Source: Anaerolineae bacterium (GTDB lineage Bacteria > Chloroflexota > Anaerolineae > Aggregatilineales > Phototrophicaceae). From it: a stretch of 64,000 bases of DNA. Made by a program: the position numbers and the translations under genes. Numbering within the stretch: position 1 is the first letter of the stretch; each line of letters opens with the position of its first letter. The notes beneath the pieces were generated by a model. That model saw nothing but the letters and a program-made list of their open reading frames with translations. It was not told where the DNA came from and made no database searches. Shown here in pieces: positions 15,121 to 23,272 of the stretch. Location of the stretch: assembly GCA_019912965.1 (NCBI GenBank), contig JAIOHM010000234.1, positions 1 through 64,000 on the forward strand. The letters run 5' to 3'.

Positions 15121-16677
15121 GTGACGAAGAAAGCCTCAACGACTACCAGCGTCGATACCAGCCAGAGCAAAGACCCCTTAATCGGCAAACAGTTGGGTGA
15201 TTATCGCCTGACTAGTGTGCTGGCAACCGGGGGTATGGCACGCATCTACAAAGCCATGGATTATAAACTCCAGCGACAGGCGGCCATCAAGGTGTTGGCG
15301 CAGGACGAGGTGGATAGCGATCAAACCCTCACTAAGCGTTTCCAGCGCGAAGCTCGTGCCGTTGCACAGCTAGAACACGATAATATCATCACCATTTACC
15401 AGTATGGTGAACATGAAGGTGTGTATTTCCTGGCGATGAAGCTCGTCAAGGGCAAAGATTTGGCACAGGAATTGAAGCGGCTGAAAAAATCCGGTCATAA
15501 ACTGGATGTGAAGCGGGCTTTACGGATTATGGAGCAGGTGGCCTCTGCGCTGGATTATGCCCATGCTGCCGAGGTTGTTCACCGCGATATTAAACCTTCC
15601 AACATTCTTCTGGATGATGATGACAAAGCCATTTTGACGGATTTCGGGTTGGTGCTGCGGACATCGGTTGAAACAACGATGGGTACGGCTTTCGGAACAC
15701 CCCGTTACATCGCACCGGAACAGGCTATTTCTTCTAACAAAGCGCTGCCACAAAGCGATATTTACTCGCTGGCAGTCATCATGTACGAGATTTTAGCGGG
15801 CGAAACACCCTTCAATGGCGAGTCTCCGATGGAGATTGCACTTAGCCACATCAGCGATCCTGTGCCCGCACCGCGTACTAAGAATAAGGACATCCCGGAA
15901 TCGGTTGAGCGCGAACTTCTAAAAGCACTGGAAAAAGAACCGGAAAAACGGCATAAGAGTGCAAGCGATTTTATCAAGGCGATCAAGAAAGGGTATGGCA
16001 TTGGTGTAGAAGCCAAAGCTGCTGTACCTGTCCCGTCACCTTCTCCAACCCAAATGACTTCACCCTCCATCGTCTCTGAGTCATCCAAAGCATTGTTGGA
16101 AAATTGGACGCTGCCTAAAGCACAAACTACCCCAAAAGGTACGACTTCTGGTAAACGGTCGCGTATACGGCTGTTACTGTTTTTACTGGTGATTGTGAGT
16201 AGCGTTGGCGCATTTCTGGTGCTAAATGGCCGAGGTGGGAGTGGTGTCCCCGGCGCGCCCATCACCTTGATGTACAACGAATTCAATTTCACCATGTTCA
16301 ATGGTGGAGATTATGATCTGAATGTATTTGAGCTAAATCTGGTACGTGGAGTCAATGGCGGCGGTGATGATTTTTCCGGTGATCGTGTGCGTGGAGATAC
16401 ACTGCCATCAACTATCTGTTTTCGGGTGAGTTTGCAGGGCAAGCAGAATGATGCACCGCCTCAGTGCACCAAAATTCAAAGTGCTGAATTGCTCACTAAC
16501 CAGAGTTTGCTGTTCTGGCGAAAAGAGACCGATAGCGATGCAGTAGCTTCAACATTTGAGGTGCAGTACAAAGGGCAAGTAATTGCGCGCTGCAATACGG
16601 TAGGTCGTGGTGAAGATGCTGAATGCCGTTTCAACTGGCCTGTGCCGCCGCCCACAGCTACACCGCCTGAAAGCTAG
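15121..16677 (+). CDS. Transmembrane Ser/Thr protein kinase with novel outer domain
   Basis: A 518-aa Hanks-type (PknB-like) kinase starting at GTG 15121 with AAGGA upstream. The kinase domain spans about residues 27-290: Gly loop ATGGMARIY, Lys57 of AIKVL, catalytic HRDIKPSN (Asp156), DFGL (Asp174) and the APE-like APEQA. A Pro/Ser linker leads to one membrane helix (about 350-368). The outer domain (about 378-511) contains LMYNEFNF, LPSTICFRV, PPQCTKI, LLFW, TFEVQYKGQVIARC and a final Cys. It lacks PASTA repeats and matches the outer part of the protein at 20241. It probably senses an external cue and phosphorylates cytosolic targets, with the upstream sigma and pseudo-receiver proteins as candidate partners. 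Confidence 0.9.
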   Translation: MTKKASTTTSVDTSQSKDPLIGKQLGDYRLTSVLATGGMARIYKAMDYKLQRQAAIKVLAQDEVDSDQTLTKRFQREARAVAQLEHDNIITIYQYGEHEGVYFLAMKLVKGKDLAQELKRLKKSGHKLDVKRALRIMEQVASALDYAHAAEVVHRDIKPSNILLDDDDKAILTDFGLVLRTSVETTMGTAFGTPRYIAPEQAISSNKALPQSDIYSLAVIMYEILAGETPFNGESPMEIALSHISDPVPAPRTKNKDIPESVERELLKALEKEPEKRHKSASDFIKAIKKGYGIGVEAKAAVPVPSPSPTQMTSPSIVSESSKALLENWTLPKAQTTPKGTTSGKRSRIRLLLFLLVIVSSVGAFLVLNGRGGSGVPGAPITLMYNEFNFTMFNGGDYDLNVFELNLVRGVNGGGDDFSGDRVRGDTLPSTICFRVSLQGKQNDAPPQCTKIQSAELLTNQSLLFWRKETDSDAVASTFEVQYKGQVIARCNTVGRGEDAECRFNWPVPPPTATPPES

Positions 16678-16700
16678 ACTTATATATCAGGAAAGTGATG

Positions 16701-16727
16701 CGGGGGTATGACCAACTACCCCCGTTT
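16701..16727 (+). terminator. Terminator after the kinase gene
   Basis: CGGGGGTA (16701-16708) pairs perfectly with TACCCCCG (16717-16724), loop of 8 bases, followed by TTT. Confidence 0.75.
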
Positions 16728-16783
16728 GATTCTGGGCAAATGCTACAATATCCTCGAATAAGCTAACCCATTTTGGAGCAAAG

Positions 16784-17632
16784 ATGACCGAACAACTGCT
16801 TGTCACAACTGATTGGCTAGCGGAACATTTACAGGATGATGATCTACGGATTGTAGATATTCGGGGACATGTACTCCCTGCTACTGAACCATTGCCGCAT
16901 TACTTTAATCACCAAGAGGATTATAACCATAGCCATATCCCTGGTGCAGTTTTTGTAGATTGGGTGCGGGAAATCACCGACCCTGATGACCCACATCACG
17001 CACAAATAGCCAAGCCTGATCGCTATGCTGCTCTCATGAGCCGTATTGGAATTGGGGCCAAGACGCTGGTTGTAGCTTATGATGATGCTGGTGGGATGTT
17101 TGCCGCACGATTGTGGTGGAGTTTGAATTATTATGGACATACACGTGTTGTTGTTTTGGATGGTGGGTGGAATAAATGGGTAGCGGAACACCGTTCGGTT
17201 ACAGCAGTTATGCCACAGATTACCCCAGCGATATTTGTTCCTCGGCCTAATTCTGCACTGTATCGAAGCGGCGAGGAGGTGTTGGCGGCATTGAACAGCG
17301 AAACGCTGCTAATGGATGTCCGTACTCCCGCTGAATACATTGGACAAGCATCGCGGGCACAACGTGCAGGGCATATCCCCGGCGCAATCAATCAACCGCG
17401 TGGGGATATGCTCAACCCGGATGGCACGATGCGTTCATCAGATCAGCTACGTGTTCAGTTTGCTGCTGCTGGAATTACTGCAGAAACGCCAGAGGTGATC
17501 GTCTATTGCAATGGTGGGGTTTCGGCCAGTTATGGTTTATTGGCTTTGCACGCCGCCGGATTACATAATGGGGCAGTCTATGATGGCTCATGGAAAGAAT
17601 GGGGAAATGACCCGGATAAACCTATTGTTTAG
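16784..17632 (+). CDS. Sulfurtransferase (thiosulfate/mercaptopyruvate type, two rhodanese domains)
   Basis: A 282-aa enzyme with tandem rhodanese domains. The N-terminal domain (about 5-140) is non-catalytic; DIRGH and HIPGAVFVDW are its CH2A-like landmarks. The C-terminal domain (about 160-280) has LMDVRTPAEY, GHIPGAINQP and the active-site loop C-N-G-G-V-S with Cys242 as persulfide carrier. It moves sulfur from thiosulfate or 3-mercaptopyruvate to an acceptor. The C-N-G-G loop leans towards thiosulfate-type enzymes, but donor preference cannot be settled from sequence. ATG 16784 has TTGGAG upstream. It is a single-gene unit between terminators. Confidence 0.9.
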   Translation: MTEQLLVTTDWLAEHLQDDDLRIVDIRGHVLPATEPLPHYFNHQEDYNHSHIPGAVFVDWVREITDPDDPHHAQIAKPDRYAALMSRIGIGAKTLVVAYDDAGGMFAARLWWSLNYYGHTRVVVLDGGWNKWVAEHRSVTAVMPQITPAIFVPRPNSALYRSGEEVLAALNSETLLMDVRTPAEYIGQASRAQRAGHIPGAINQPRGDMLNPDGTMRSSDQLRVQFAAAGITAETPEVIVYCNGGVSASYGLLALHAAGLHNGAVYDGSWKEWGNDPDKPIV

Positions 17633-17754
17633 CTGGATGATGATTTAATACGGGTAATGCGAATCGTGCTGCGGGTATTCGCTGGAATATTTTCAGAGAT
17701 GTAGCTCAATGCCCTCAGATGTGTATTGGGTATAATCTGTTTGTTGAGCAAATT

Positions 17755-18234
17755 TTAGTGCTTGTGGACACCATTATTTTGGTGTTGTCCAGCACGATTG
17801 AAAGCACGCCAACCGATGCCGAGTTTCCGACGCAGAGTGATGCGTTCCTGAACGGCGGTTTGCAAACTCTCGTTTAATAGCTTCATCGGCTCAATATCTT
17901 TTTCGCCTAATGCATGCAGCAGTTTGCTACCCAGACTGCTTACCAGAACCAGACCAACTGTGAGCATCCACGCGACCAGATCAATGCGCTCTTTCAGATC
18001 GTGGTGGAGTTCATCCGGGTGCGGGAGGAGGTTGGAGGATATATCCGACGATAGTGTGCGCGCTGGTGGGTTGGTCTGGTGTATGATGTATTCCGTTATG
18101 GCGGTACGCAGAAATTCGGCTTCACTTTCAAAACCTTTATCCTTCACCAGTTCGCGTACCTGCTCTTTGAGTTCAGCGGAAATGGTTGCCTGAATTTTTT
18201 TATCGCGTGTACCTTCTCCATCGGCCATTGCCAT
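17755..18234 (-). CDS. Ribbon-helix-helix protein with membrane helix
   Basis: A 159-aa protein. Residues about 12-52 fit a CopG/Arc-type ribbon-helix-helix: strand KIQATISAEL, helix KEQVRELVKDKG, turn, then helix ESEAEFLRTAITEYI. A linker follows, then one hydrophobic helix (about 84-106, DLVAWMLTVGLVLVSSLGSKLL), and then a basic amphipathic tail (QERITLRRKLGIGWRAFNR). This would tether a dimeric DNA-binding head to the membrane, an unusual plan. Function is unknown. It is adjacent to a TetR gene on the same strand, with a 69-base gap. Confidence 0.6.
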   Translation of the reverse strand: MAMADGEGTRDKKIQATISAELKEQVRELVKDKGFESEAEFLRTAITEYIIHQTNPPARTLSSDISSNLLPHPDELHHDLKERIDLVAWMLTVGLVLVSSLGSKLLHALGEKDIEPMKLLNESLQTAVQERITLRRKLGIGWRAFNRAGQHQNNGVHKH

Positions 18235-18303
18235 CTGCCTTTGCGCGTTTAACGATTCCTAAACTCATTCTATATCATATTTTAATTACGGTGTTGATGA
18301 AGA

Positions 18304-18888
18304 TTAGGGGTTGTCCAGCATCATCGACAGTGTAGGCAAGGTCAGTTGATAATACATATCGGCCATCACATCAGCAGAGTAGGGGGTATCGTGTTCGAGC
18401 CACCAACCAATAAGAGCCAACATTGCTCCAGCCAAATAGTTAGCAACAACTTCTGGAGGTAGTTGTGTTTTCCCTGTTGATGCGACAGCTTCCATCCGTG
18501 TTTGAATCTCATCAGCTATATATTGGCGAATGCCTTTCATGATGGCGGCGGTACCCTGTTCGCTGAATAGGGTGACACGGTACAGGTCACGGTTTTCCAG
18601 AGCGTGAACAAAAGGAATTGTGCGCAATGCCTGTTCTGGGGCAAGAAATTGTTCGCGTGAAGGCGCACCATAGCGGGTTTTAAGGTCGTCGAATACCTCA
18701 TGCAGGTTACTGAGCAGCAGTTCTTCCTTGTTGTTGTAGTGAATGTAGAAGGTGGCACGGCCTAAATTCGCGCGTTCGGTGATCTCTTGCACCGTCACTG
18801 AGTCGTAACCTTTTTCCAGAATGAGACTAATCAGTGCATCCCGCAGCAGTTGCCGTGTGCGTTGAATACGACGGTCGGGCTTTTTCAC
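18304..18888 (-). CDS. TetR/AcrR-family transcriptional regulator
   Basis: A 195-aa regulator. The N-terminal helix-turn-helix (about residues 8-55) reads RTRQLLRDALISLILEKGYD, then VQEITERANLGRATFYIHYNNKEEL, a textbook TetR pattern. The C-terminal half is a helical ligand-binding and dimer domain. GTG 18888 is chosen because AGGAAAAAAGAC lies just upstream. A longer ATG form at 18936 adds 16 residues but has no ribosome site. The inducer and target are unknown; the nearest candidate is the upstream membrane gene at 18978. Confidence 0.85.
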   Translation of the reverse strand: MKKPDRRIQRTRQLLRDALISLILEKGYDSVTVQEITERANLGRATFYIHYNNKEELLLSNLHEVFDDLKTRYGAPSREQFLAPEQALRTIPFVHALENRDLYRVTLFSEQGTAAIMKGIRQYIADEIQTRMEAVASTGKTQLPPEVVANYLAGAMLALIGWWLEHDTPYSADVMADMYYQLTLPTLSMMLDNP

Positions 18889-18977
18889 GTCTTTTTTCCT
18901 GTCTATTAGTGTATTTATGTCTATAACTATACACATCGGCAGGATTTTGCCAACTTTTAAACAACCTGCTGGGAGGA

Positions 18978-20090
18978 TTAGGCGGTTTTGGCTTTTTTTC
19001 GGCGCGGAAGCTTACGCTGCAAGCCCCGATCTGATGACCACATAGCATAAGGAGCCATCATCAGGCCGGCCAATTCCAGTAAAACGGTGTCGTAATTTAC
19101 GCGCCAACCGGCAAAATCAATCCATGCTTGGTCACGGTCAGCTTTCAGAGGAACATCGGCTGCCGCCAGTTCTTCACAGGCTTCATCAAATTCTTCACGA
19201 GTGATGCTGATCGGCTGATCAGGAAAAAAGGGGTTTGTTTCATAGGGAATGCGGAAAAAATCGGCAATATGTCGCAGTGCCACAAATCCCGCACGGATGC
19301 ATAACTGAGCTTCTGGCGTGCGGGGTACATCAACCACAGATGTCATCAGTGAGGCTGCATCCAATACTGCCCCTGCGGCGGTAATCCATGATCGGTCTGG
19401 TTGTGGAGAACGAAAGAAATTGATCGGGCCAAGCGAAGTATGACTTTCGTCAATTTCGGAAAACCAGACTTCCCATTCCTGCCAAAATTCAGGTAGATAA
19501 TCCAATCCTCGAATGCTATGTGCCCGCGTAATGAGTGTAATCGGTGATGGTGGTGAATCGGCACGGACTTCCAGCATTGTCACCAGTGTTTCCCGTTTGG
19601 AAAAAGCGGCATACATGGTTGGTAGATATGAGATAAGCAGTGCCACTAGCCCCAGCCCAATTGTTGCTTGGGAGAATTGAAGAATGGTCGCCAGCAGGCC
19701 ATTGGCATTGATGAAACCTAGTGTGTCAATGGTGAAGTAACCCAGTGTATATAGTGATGATCCACTGATTTTAAAGGCATCATACAGGGACGGGATACCG
19801 ATTGCCCAATACATCAATGTGTAGCCCACCAAAACTAATATTAGCCATATGACGGGTAAAGAAAGCAGCGTTATTGGGGCAAAGAGTGCCATAATCCGGT
19901 CGCGTTCGAGATAGGATTGGGCTTTGCTGGCGCGAATGCTGAACAACTGATTGACTCCTCTGAAGACTTGACGGGTCAAAAAGTTGTTATCGCCGCGCGG
20001 CAGTACGAAGGTACGGATTGCTGACAGCAGCGTGAAAATCACAATGGCCGCGCCAAAAATGAAAACCGGGATTCGCAGGAAATCCAGCAT
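18978..20090 (-). CDS. Membrane protein with two-helix pore-like segment
   Basis: A 370-aa protein: an N-terminal helix (about 5-25), then two helices (about 72-96 and 133-160) flanking S-G-S-S-L-Y-T-L-G-Y, which resembles an ion-channel pore loop but lacks the canonical T-x-G-Y-G-D filter. The C-terminal 200 residues are soluble and helical, ending in a basic tail (RRKKAKTA). Arg-rich RTFVLPRG follows the first helix. Channel function is only suggested by the pore-like segment. The gene precedes the TetR gene on the same strand, with a 42-base gap to its longer start. Confidence 0.55.
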   Translation of the reverse strand: MLDFLRIPVFIFGAAIVIFTLLSAIRTFVLPRGDNNFLTRQVFRGVNQLFSIRASKAQSYLERDRIMALFAPITLLSLPVIWLILVLVGYTLMYWAIGIPSLYDAFKISGSSLYTLGYFTIDTLGFINANGLLATILQFSQATIGLGLVALLISYLPTMYAAFSKRETLVTMLEVRADSPPSPITLITRAHSIRGLDYLPEFWQEWEVWFSEIDESHTSLGPINFFRSPQPDRSWITAAGAVLDAASLMTSVVDVPRTPEAQLCIRAGFVALRHIADFFRIPYETNPFFPDQPISITREEFDEACEELAAADVPLKADRDQAWIDFAGWRVNYDTVLLELAGLMMAPYAMWSSDRGLQRKLPRRKKAKTA

Positions 20091-20240
20091 GGTATTTCTA
20101 TAGTCCTGTTGAGATCAGTTTTACAGGTGGGAGGATTGCAGTTGAGTATACCAAACGGACATGTGTCCCATCAACTTGAGGGGTGTGTGTCTTTGATATA
20201 TGATTGACACACTGTGCCTGTTTGTTCATGGAGGGGGTTT

Positions 20241-20885
20241 GTGTCCAGACAAAAGTCACCTAAATCAGAATCGATTGTTACTAACCCACAGGTGCTGGTC
20301 GCTATTATCGGTGGCGTTGTGACCGTCTTGGTCGCCTTTGTTGGGATTATCCCAAATCTGGTGAACAATCAACCGACTGCTACGCCTCAGCCCACCGTTA
20401 TTGTCGTGACTGCTACACCCCAATCTCCAATTGCGACGCAAATTTCTGTTGAAACCCGGGTTACCGCCATCCTGCCCACTGAAGCCATAGGAAGTGTCCA
20501 GTCAAATCCACCCCCAATACAACCGGTTACAGGTAATGTACTGTTAATGTATGACAGCGAATCGTTCACCCTGATTAATCAAAGTGATCAAACACTGCCT
20601 TTAGAGGAAGTTGTTTTTCGCAGCAGTCGTGGTGAATGGGATGCACGTGACTGGGGGCCAAGTGTTTATAACAGTTTGCCTGCTAACCAATGCCTTCGGC
20701 TGCGAGACGCGACTGTTGGGCAGCGGCAGCCACCCGCTCCCTGCCGGGATAAAATATATGGTTTACAGGTGGTAGGTACATCTGCCCTGTTCTGGGTGGG
20801 TGTCGATACATTTGAAGTAATACGGGCTGGACAGGTGATTGCGACATGCAGTGTGAGTGAAACAACCTGTCTTATTCAAATTTAG
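20241..20885 (+). CDS. Membrane-anchored protein with the kinase-type four-Cys outer domain
   Basis: A 214-aa protein from GTG 20241; GGAGGGGG ends just upstream, and an earlier GTG at 20214 has none. A short basic cytoplasmic end and one membrane helix (about 16-37, VLVAIIGGVVTVLVAFVGII) lead to a Thr/Pro-rich spacer and an outer domain (about 105-214). The latter aligns with residues 378-511 of the kinase at 15121: LMYDSESFTLIN, a shared R-G, LPANQCLRL, PPAPCRDKI, ALFW, DTFEVIRAGQVIATC, and a last Cys near the end. Function is unknown; it could be a co-receptor or share the kinase's ligand. Eight bases separate it from the creatininase-family gene. Confidence 0.7.
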   Translation: MSRQKSPKSESIVTNPQVLVAIIGGVVTVLVAFVGIIPNLVNNQPTATPQPTVIVVTATPQSPIATQISVETRVTAILPTEAIGSVQSNPPPIQPVTGNVLLMYDSESFTLINQSDQTLPLEEVVFRSSRGEWDARDWGPSVYNSLPANQCLRLRDATVGQRQPPAPCRDKIYGLQVVGTSALFWVGVDTFEVIRAGQVIATCSVSETTCLIQI

Positions 20886-20893
20886 GGGGCAGG

Positions 20894-22069
20894 ATGATAT
20901 CTGTAATTCATTATGACGACCTGACTTGGCCGGAAATCGCGGCACTTCCTCGTGATATGCCGCTGATTCTGCCGCTGGGTGAAGGTTTTGAACCAGAGCA
21001 GATTGCCGCTGTGCTGGGTACGGATTCGATTTGCCTCCTCCCTCCACTGCCTTATGGGTGGAAGGGGAGTATTGTCCCGGTAAGCGATACAATGCTGCGA
21101 CGAGTTATCGCTGGCATTTTCAGCGGGCCTCAAGAAGAGGAATTCACCCGATTGATTGTTGCTCATGCCGGTGATGAAAATCTGGAATCTCCCGGTATCT
21201 GGCAGATTAAACTGGAACGTGCTCCGGGGACATCCATTTTGCCTCTGCCTGCCGCCACCCCACAGCGCGTTATCCTGATACCATGCGGTCACACCGAGCA
21301 GCACGGTTATCATCTGCCAATGAGTACCGATACCATCATCATTGGCGCGATTGCAAATGGTACGGTACAGGCCATTCCTGATGAGGCGGAAACGTTGCCT
21401 GTCTTGCCTTACGGAGTCAGTATGTACCGTTCGTCTTTTGCTGGAACGCTCAATATGGGTGGGCGCACATTTGAGGATTTTCTGCTAGAGGTGATTGATG
21501 TGTTAGTAGTGCATGGTGCCGACCGTTTTTATCTGATGAGCGGGCATGGCGGTAATTCGTCGTTTTTGCATAACACAGTCAAATATGCCGGGGATAAACA
21601 TCATCATATTTTTGCGGCGACCACTTGGCTGCACACCTCTGGGCATTTGGGCGCACCCGCACTGGAGCAGTATCGTCGTTCCAAACGTGGCGGTATGGGA
21701 CACGCTTGCGAGTTGGAAACCGCCTATGTACTACACTTGCGTCCAGACTTGTGCAAGATGGAGCGCGTGGTAGATGAGATCGAGTTCATCAGCACTCCTA
21801 ATTATTACATGGATTGGATTGAAGGTGGCGCGTTGATTATGACGGCCACTTGGGAAGATGATACCTTGACCGGAAGTTATGGTGCAGGCAGTGTTGCGAC
21901 GGCGGAAAATGGAGCGCGCTGGCTGGAAGTTGCAATTGCCGAAAAAGTGGCACATGTCCACGAAATTCACGAGCAGGCTAAACGAAGGTTGGCGCGCCGG
22001 GCGGAACAGAGCGCACAAGGCTTAACATCCTATAGCGTACTTGAACAACAAATCTGGCATCACTTTTAA
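20894..22069 (+). CDS. Creatininase-family amidohydrolase with N-terminal extension
   Basis: A 391-aa protein. Residues about 120-360 match the creatininase/FAPy-deformylase-like family: G-H-T-E-Q-H-G (Glu135, His137) and the S-T-D-T segment supply metal ligands, followed by GVSMYRSSFAGTLNMG, LMSGHGGNSSFL and GMGHACELETAY. Family members are metal-dependent hydrolases of cyclic amides or related bonds. The N-terminal 115 residues are extra, and their own start (VIHYDDLTWPEI) looks like a second, degenerate family start. AGGGGG lies 4 bases upstream of ATG 20894. It follows the anchored protein gene after 8 bases. Confidence 0.85.
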   Translation: MISVIHYDDLTWPEIAALPRDMPLILPLGEGFEPEQIAAVLGTDSICLLPPLPYGWKGSIVPVSDTMLRRVIAGIFSGPQEEEFTRLIVAHAGDENLESPGIWQIKLERAPGTSILPLPAATPQRVILIPCGHTEQHGYHLPMSTDTIIIGAIANGTVQAIPDEAETLPVLPYGVSMYRSSFAGTLNMGGRTFEDFLLEVIDVLVVHGADRFYLMSGHGGNSSFLHNTVKYAGDKHHHIFAATTWLHTSGHLGAPALEQYRRSKRGGMGHACELETAYVLHLRPDLCKMERVVDEIEFISTPNYYMDWIEGGALIMTATWEDDTLTGSYGAGSVATAENGARWLEVAIAEKVAHVHEIHEQAKRRLARRAEQSAQGLTSYSVLEQQIWHHF

Positions 22070-22080
22070 TGTCGCATTGG

Positions 22081-22109
22081 TTGACAATTGTTAAGTCTCT
22101 TCTTAGAAT
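22081..22109 (+). promoter_or_regulatory. Strong sigma70-type promoter of the phn operon
   Basis: TTGACA (22081-22086), exactly 17 bases, then TAGAAT (22104-22109). The spacer holds GTTAAGTC and TTCTTAG, which might be part of a phosphate-response site, but no clear repeat is seen. Confidence 0.65.
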
Positions 22110-22161
22110 CCCCGATGTTCGCTGTTTCACCTACTGATGATTCTAGTAATGAGGGAAAACT

Positions 22162-23190
22162 ATGCGATTGAGAACTTTTTCAGTGTTTATGATTATGGCC
22201 GTCTTGTTGACGCTGGCCGCGCTCCCGGCTGTTTCGGCTCAGGATGCACTTGGTTCGGAAGCCAATCCGATTCAGGTTTATTTTGTGCCTTCGGTTGAAG
22301 CGCAGACTATTACAACAGGCGGCGAAGTGATGGCCGCAGCTTTGAAGGAAGCCACTGGATTGAACTTCCAGGTTTTTGTGCCCACCTCCTACGCGGCGAC
22401 GGTTGAAGCGATGTGTGCTGCACCCGGCAGCTCAATGGGCTTCATCCCGGCAGCAGGCTATGTTATTGCCAATAACCGCTGTGGTGTGGAAGTTTCCGGT
22501 GCGGCAGTTCGTCGTGGCTGGAGCGTTTACTGGGCGGCTTACATTGTGCGCCGCGACAGCCCCATCTACACATTTGGTGATCTGGCGGGTAAGAGCTGGG
22601 CGTTCCCGGATAGCGGTTCGACCTCTGGCTTTATTGCCCCCTCGGTGGAACTTGCCGCGGCTGGTATTGAACCCGGCGAACGCGTGGAAGCTGGCGGTCA
22701 CAATCAGGTTGTGCAGGCTGTATATAGTGGTGAGGCCGAATTTGGTACAACCTTCTACAGCCCGCCATTGGTCCCCGGTGCCCCTTGGCGGGTTGGCGAT
22801 AATCCCGAACCCTATGATCTGACGGTTGACGAATCACGCCTTGCTGAAGATGGCAACCTGTTTGTTGGCGATATCCGTATTCTGGATGCCCGCGCCAACA
22901 TCCGTGAAACTGCGCCAGATGTTATCGATCAGGTACGTATCCTGCGTCTAAGTGCCCCAATCCCGAATGATACCCTCAGCTTTGGGCCGGAATTCCCGGC
23001 AGACCTGCGTACCCAGATTTTCGATGCGCTGGTAGCTTTCTCTGCGACCGAAGGCTGGGCACAATCGATTGGTAGTGAAGATTTCTACGGCTGGAGTGGT
23101 ATCGACCCCATCGCTGATTCAGCCTATGATCCGGTACGTCTGCAATTCGAAATCCTCGGCCTGACCGAAGCAGACGTTTTCGGTGGCTAA
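22162..23190 (+). CDS. phnD: Phosphate/phosphonate ABC transporter substrate-binding protein
   Basis: A 342-aa secreted binding protein; the signal peptide (about 1-26) ends SAQDA. The body matches the PhnD/PBP-like family: YFVPSVEAQT near the start, SYAATVEAMCAAPGSSMGFIP, YWAAYIVRRDSPIYTFGDLAGKSWAFPDSGSTSGFI and the late pattern of the second lobe. It captures an oxyanion outside the membrane and delivers it to the permease. The ligand may be phosphate, phosphite or a phosphonate. GAGGGAAAAC precedes ATG 22162. A strong terminator separates it from phnC, which should raise its level above the other subunits. Confidence 0.88.
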   Translation: MRLRTFSVFMIMAVLLTLAALPAVSAQDALGSEANPIQVYFVPSVEAQTITTGGEVMAAALKEATGLNFQVFVPTSYAATVEAMCAAPGSSMGFIPAAGYVIANNRCGVEVSGAAVRRGWSVYWAAYIVRRDSPIYTFGDLAGKSWAFPDSGSTSGFIAPSVELAAAGIEPGERVEAGGHNQVVQAVYSGEAEFGTTFYSPPLVPGAPWRVGDNPEPYDLTVDESRLAEDGNLFVGDIRILDARANIRETAPDVIDQVRILRLSAPIPNDTLSFGPEFPADLRTQIFDALVAFSATEGWAQSIGSEDFYGWSGIDPIADSAYDPVRLQFEILGLTEADVFGG

Positions 23191-23225
23191 TTGATTTGCA
23201 GTTAGTCGGTTCGATTGAGTATGCT

Positions 23226-23262
23226 ATACGGACAGGGGGTAATCCTCTGTCCGTATTTTTTT
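23226..23262 (+). terminator. Intra-operon terminator between phnD and phnC
   Basis: ATACGGACAG (23226-23235) pairs perfectly with CTGTCCGTAT (23247-23256) and is followed by seven T. It would stop most transcripts after phnD and allow partial read-through. Confidence 0.85.
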
Positions 23263-23272
23263 AGGGGCGCTT

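Noticed and set aside
17731-17736. TATAAT on the plus strand
   Set aside because: No plus-strand gene follows before 20241 and no suitable -35 was found.
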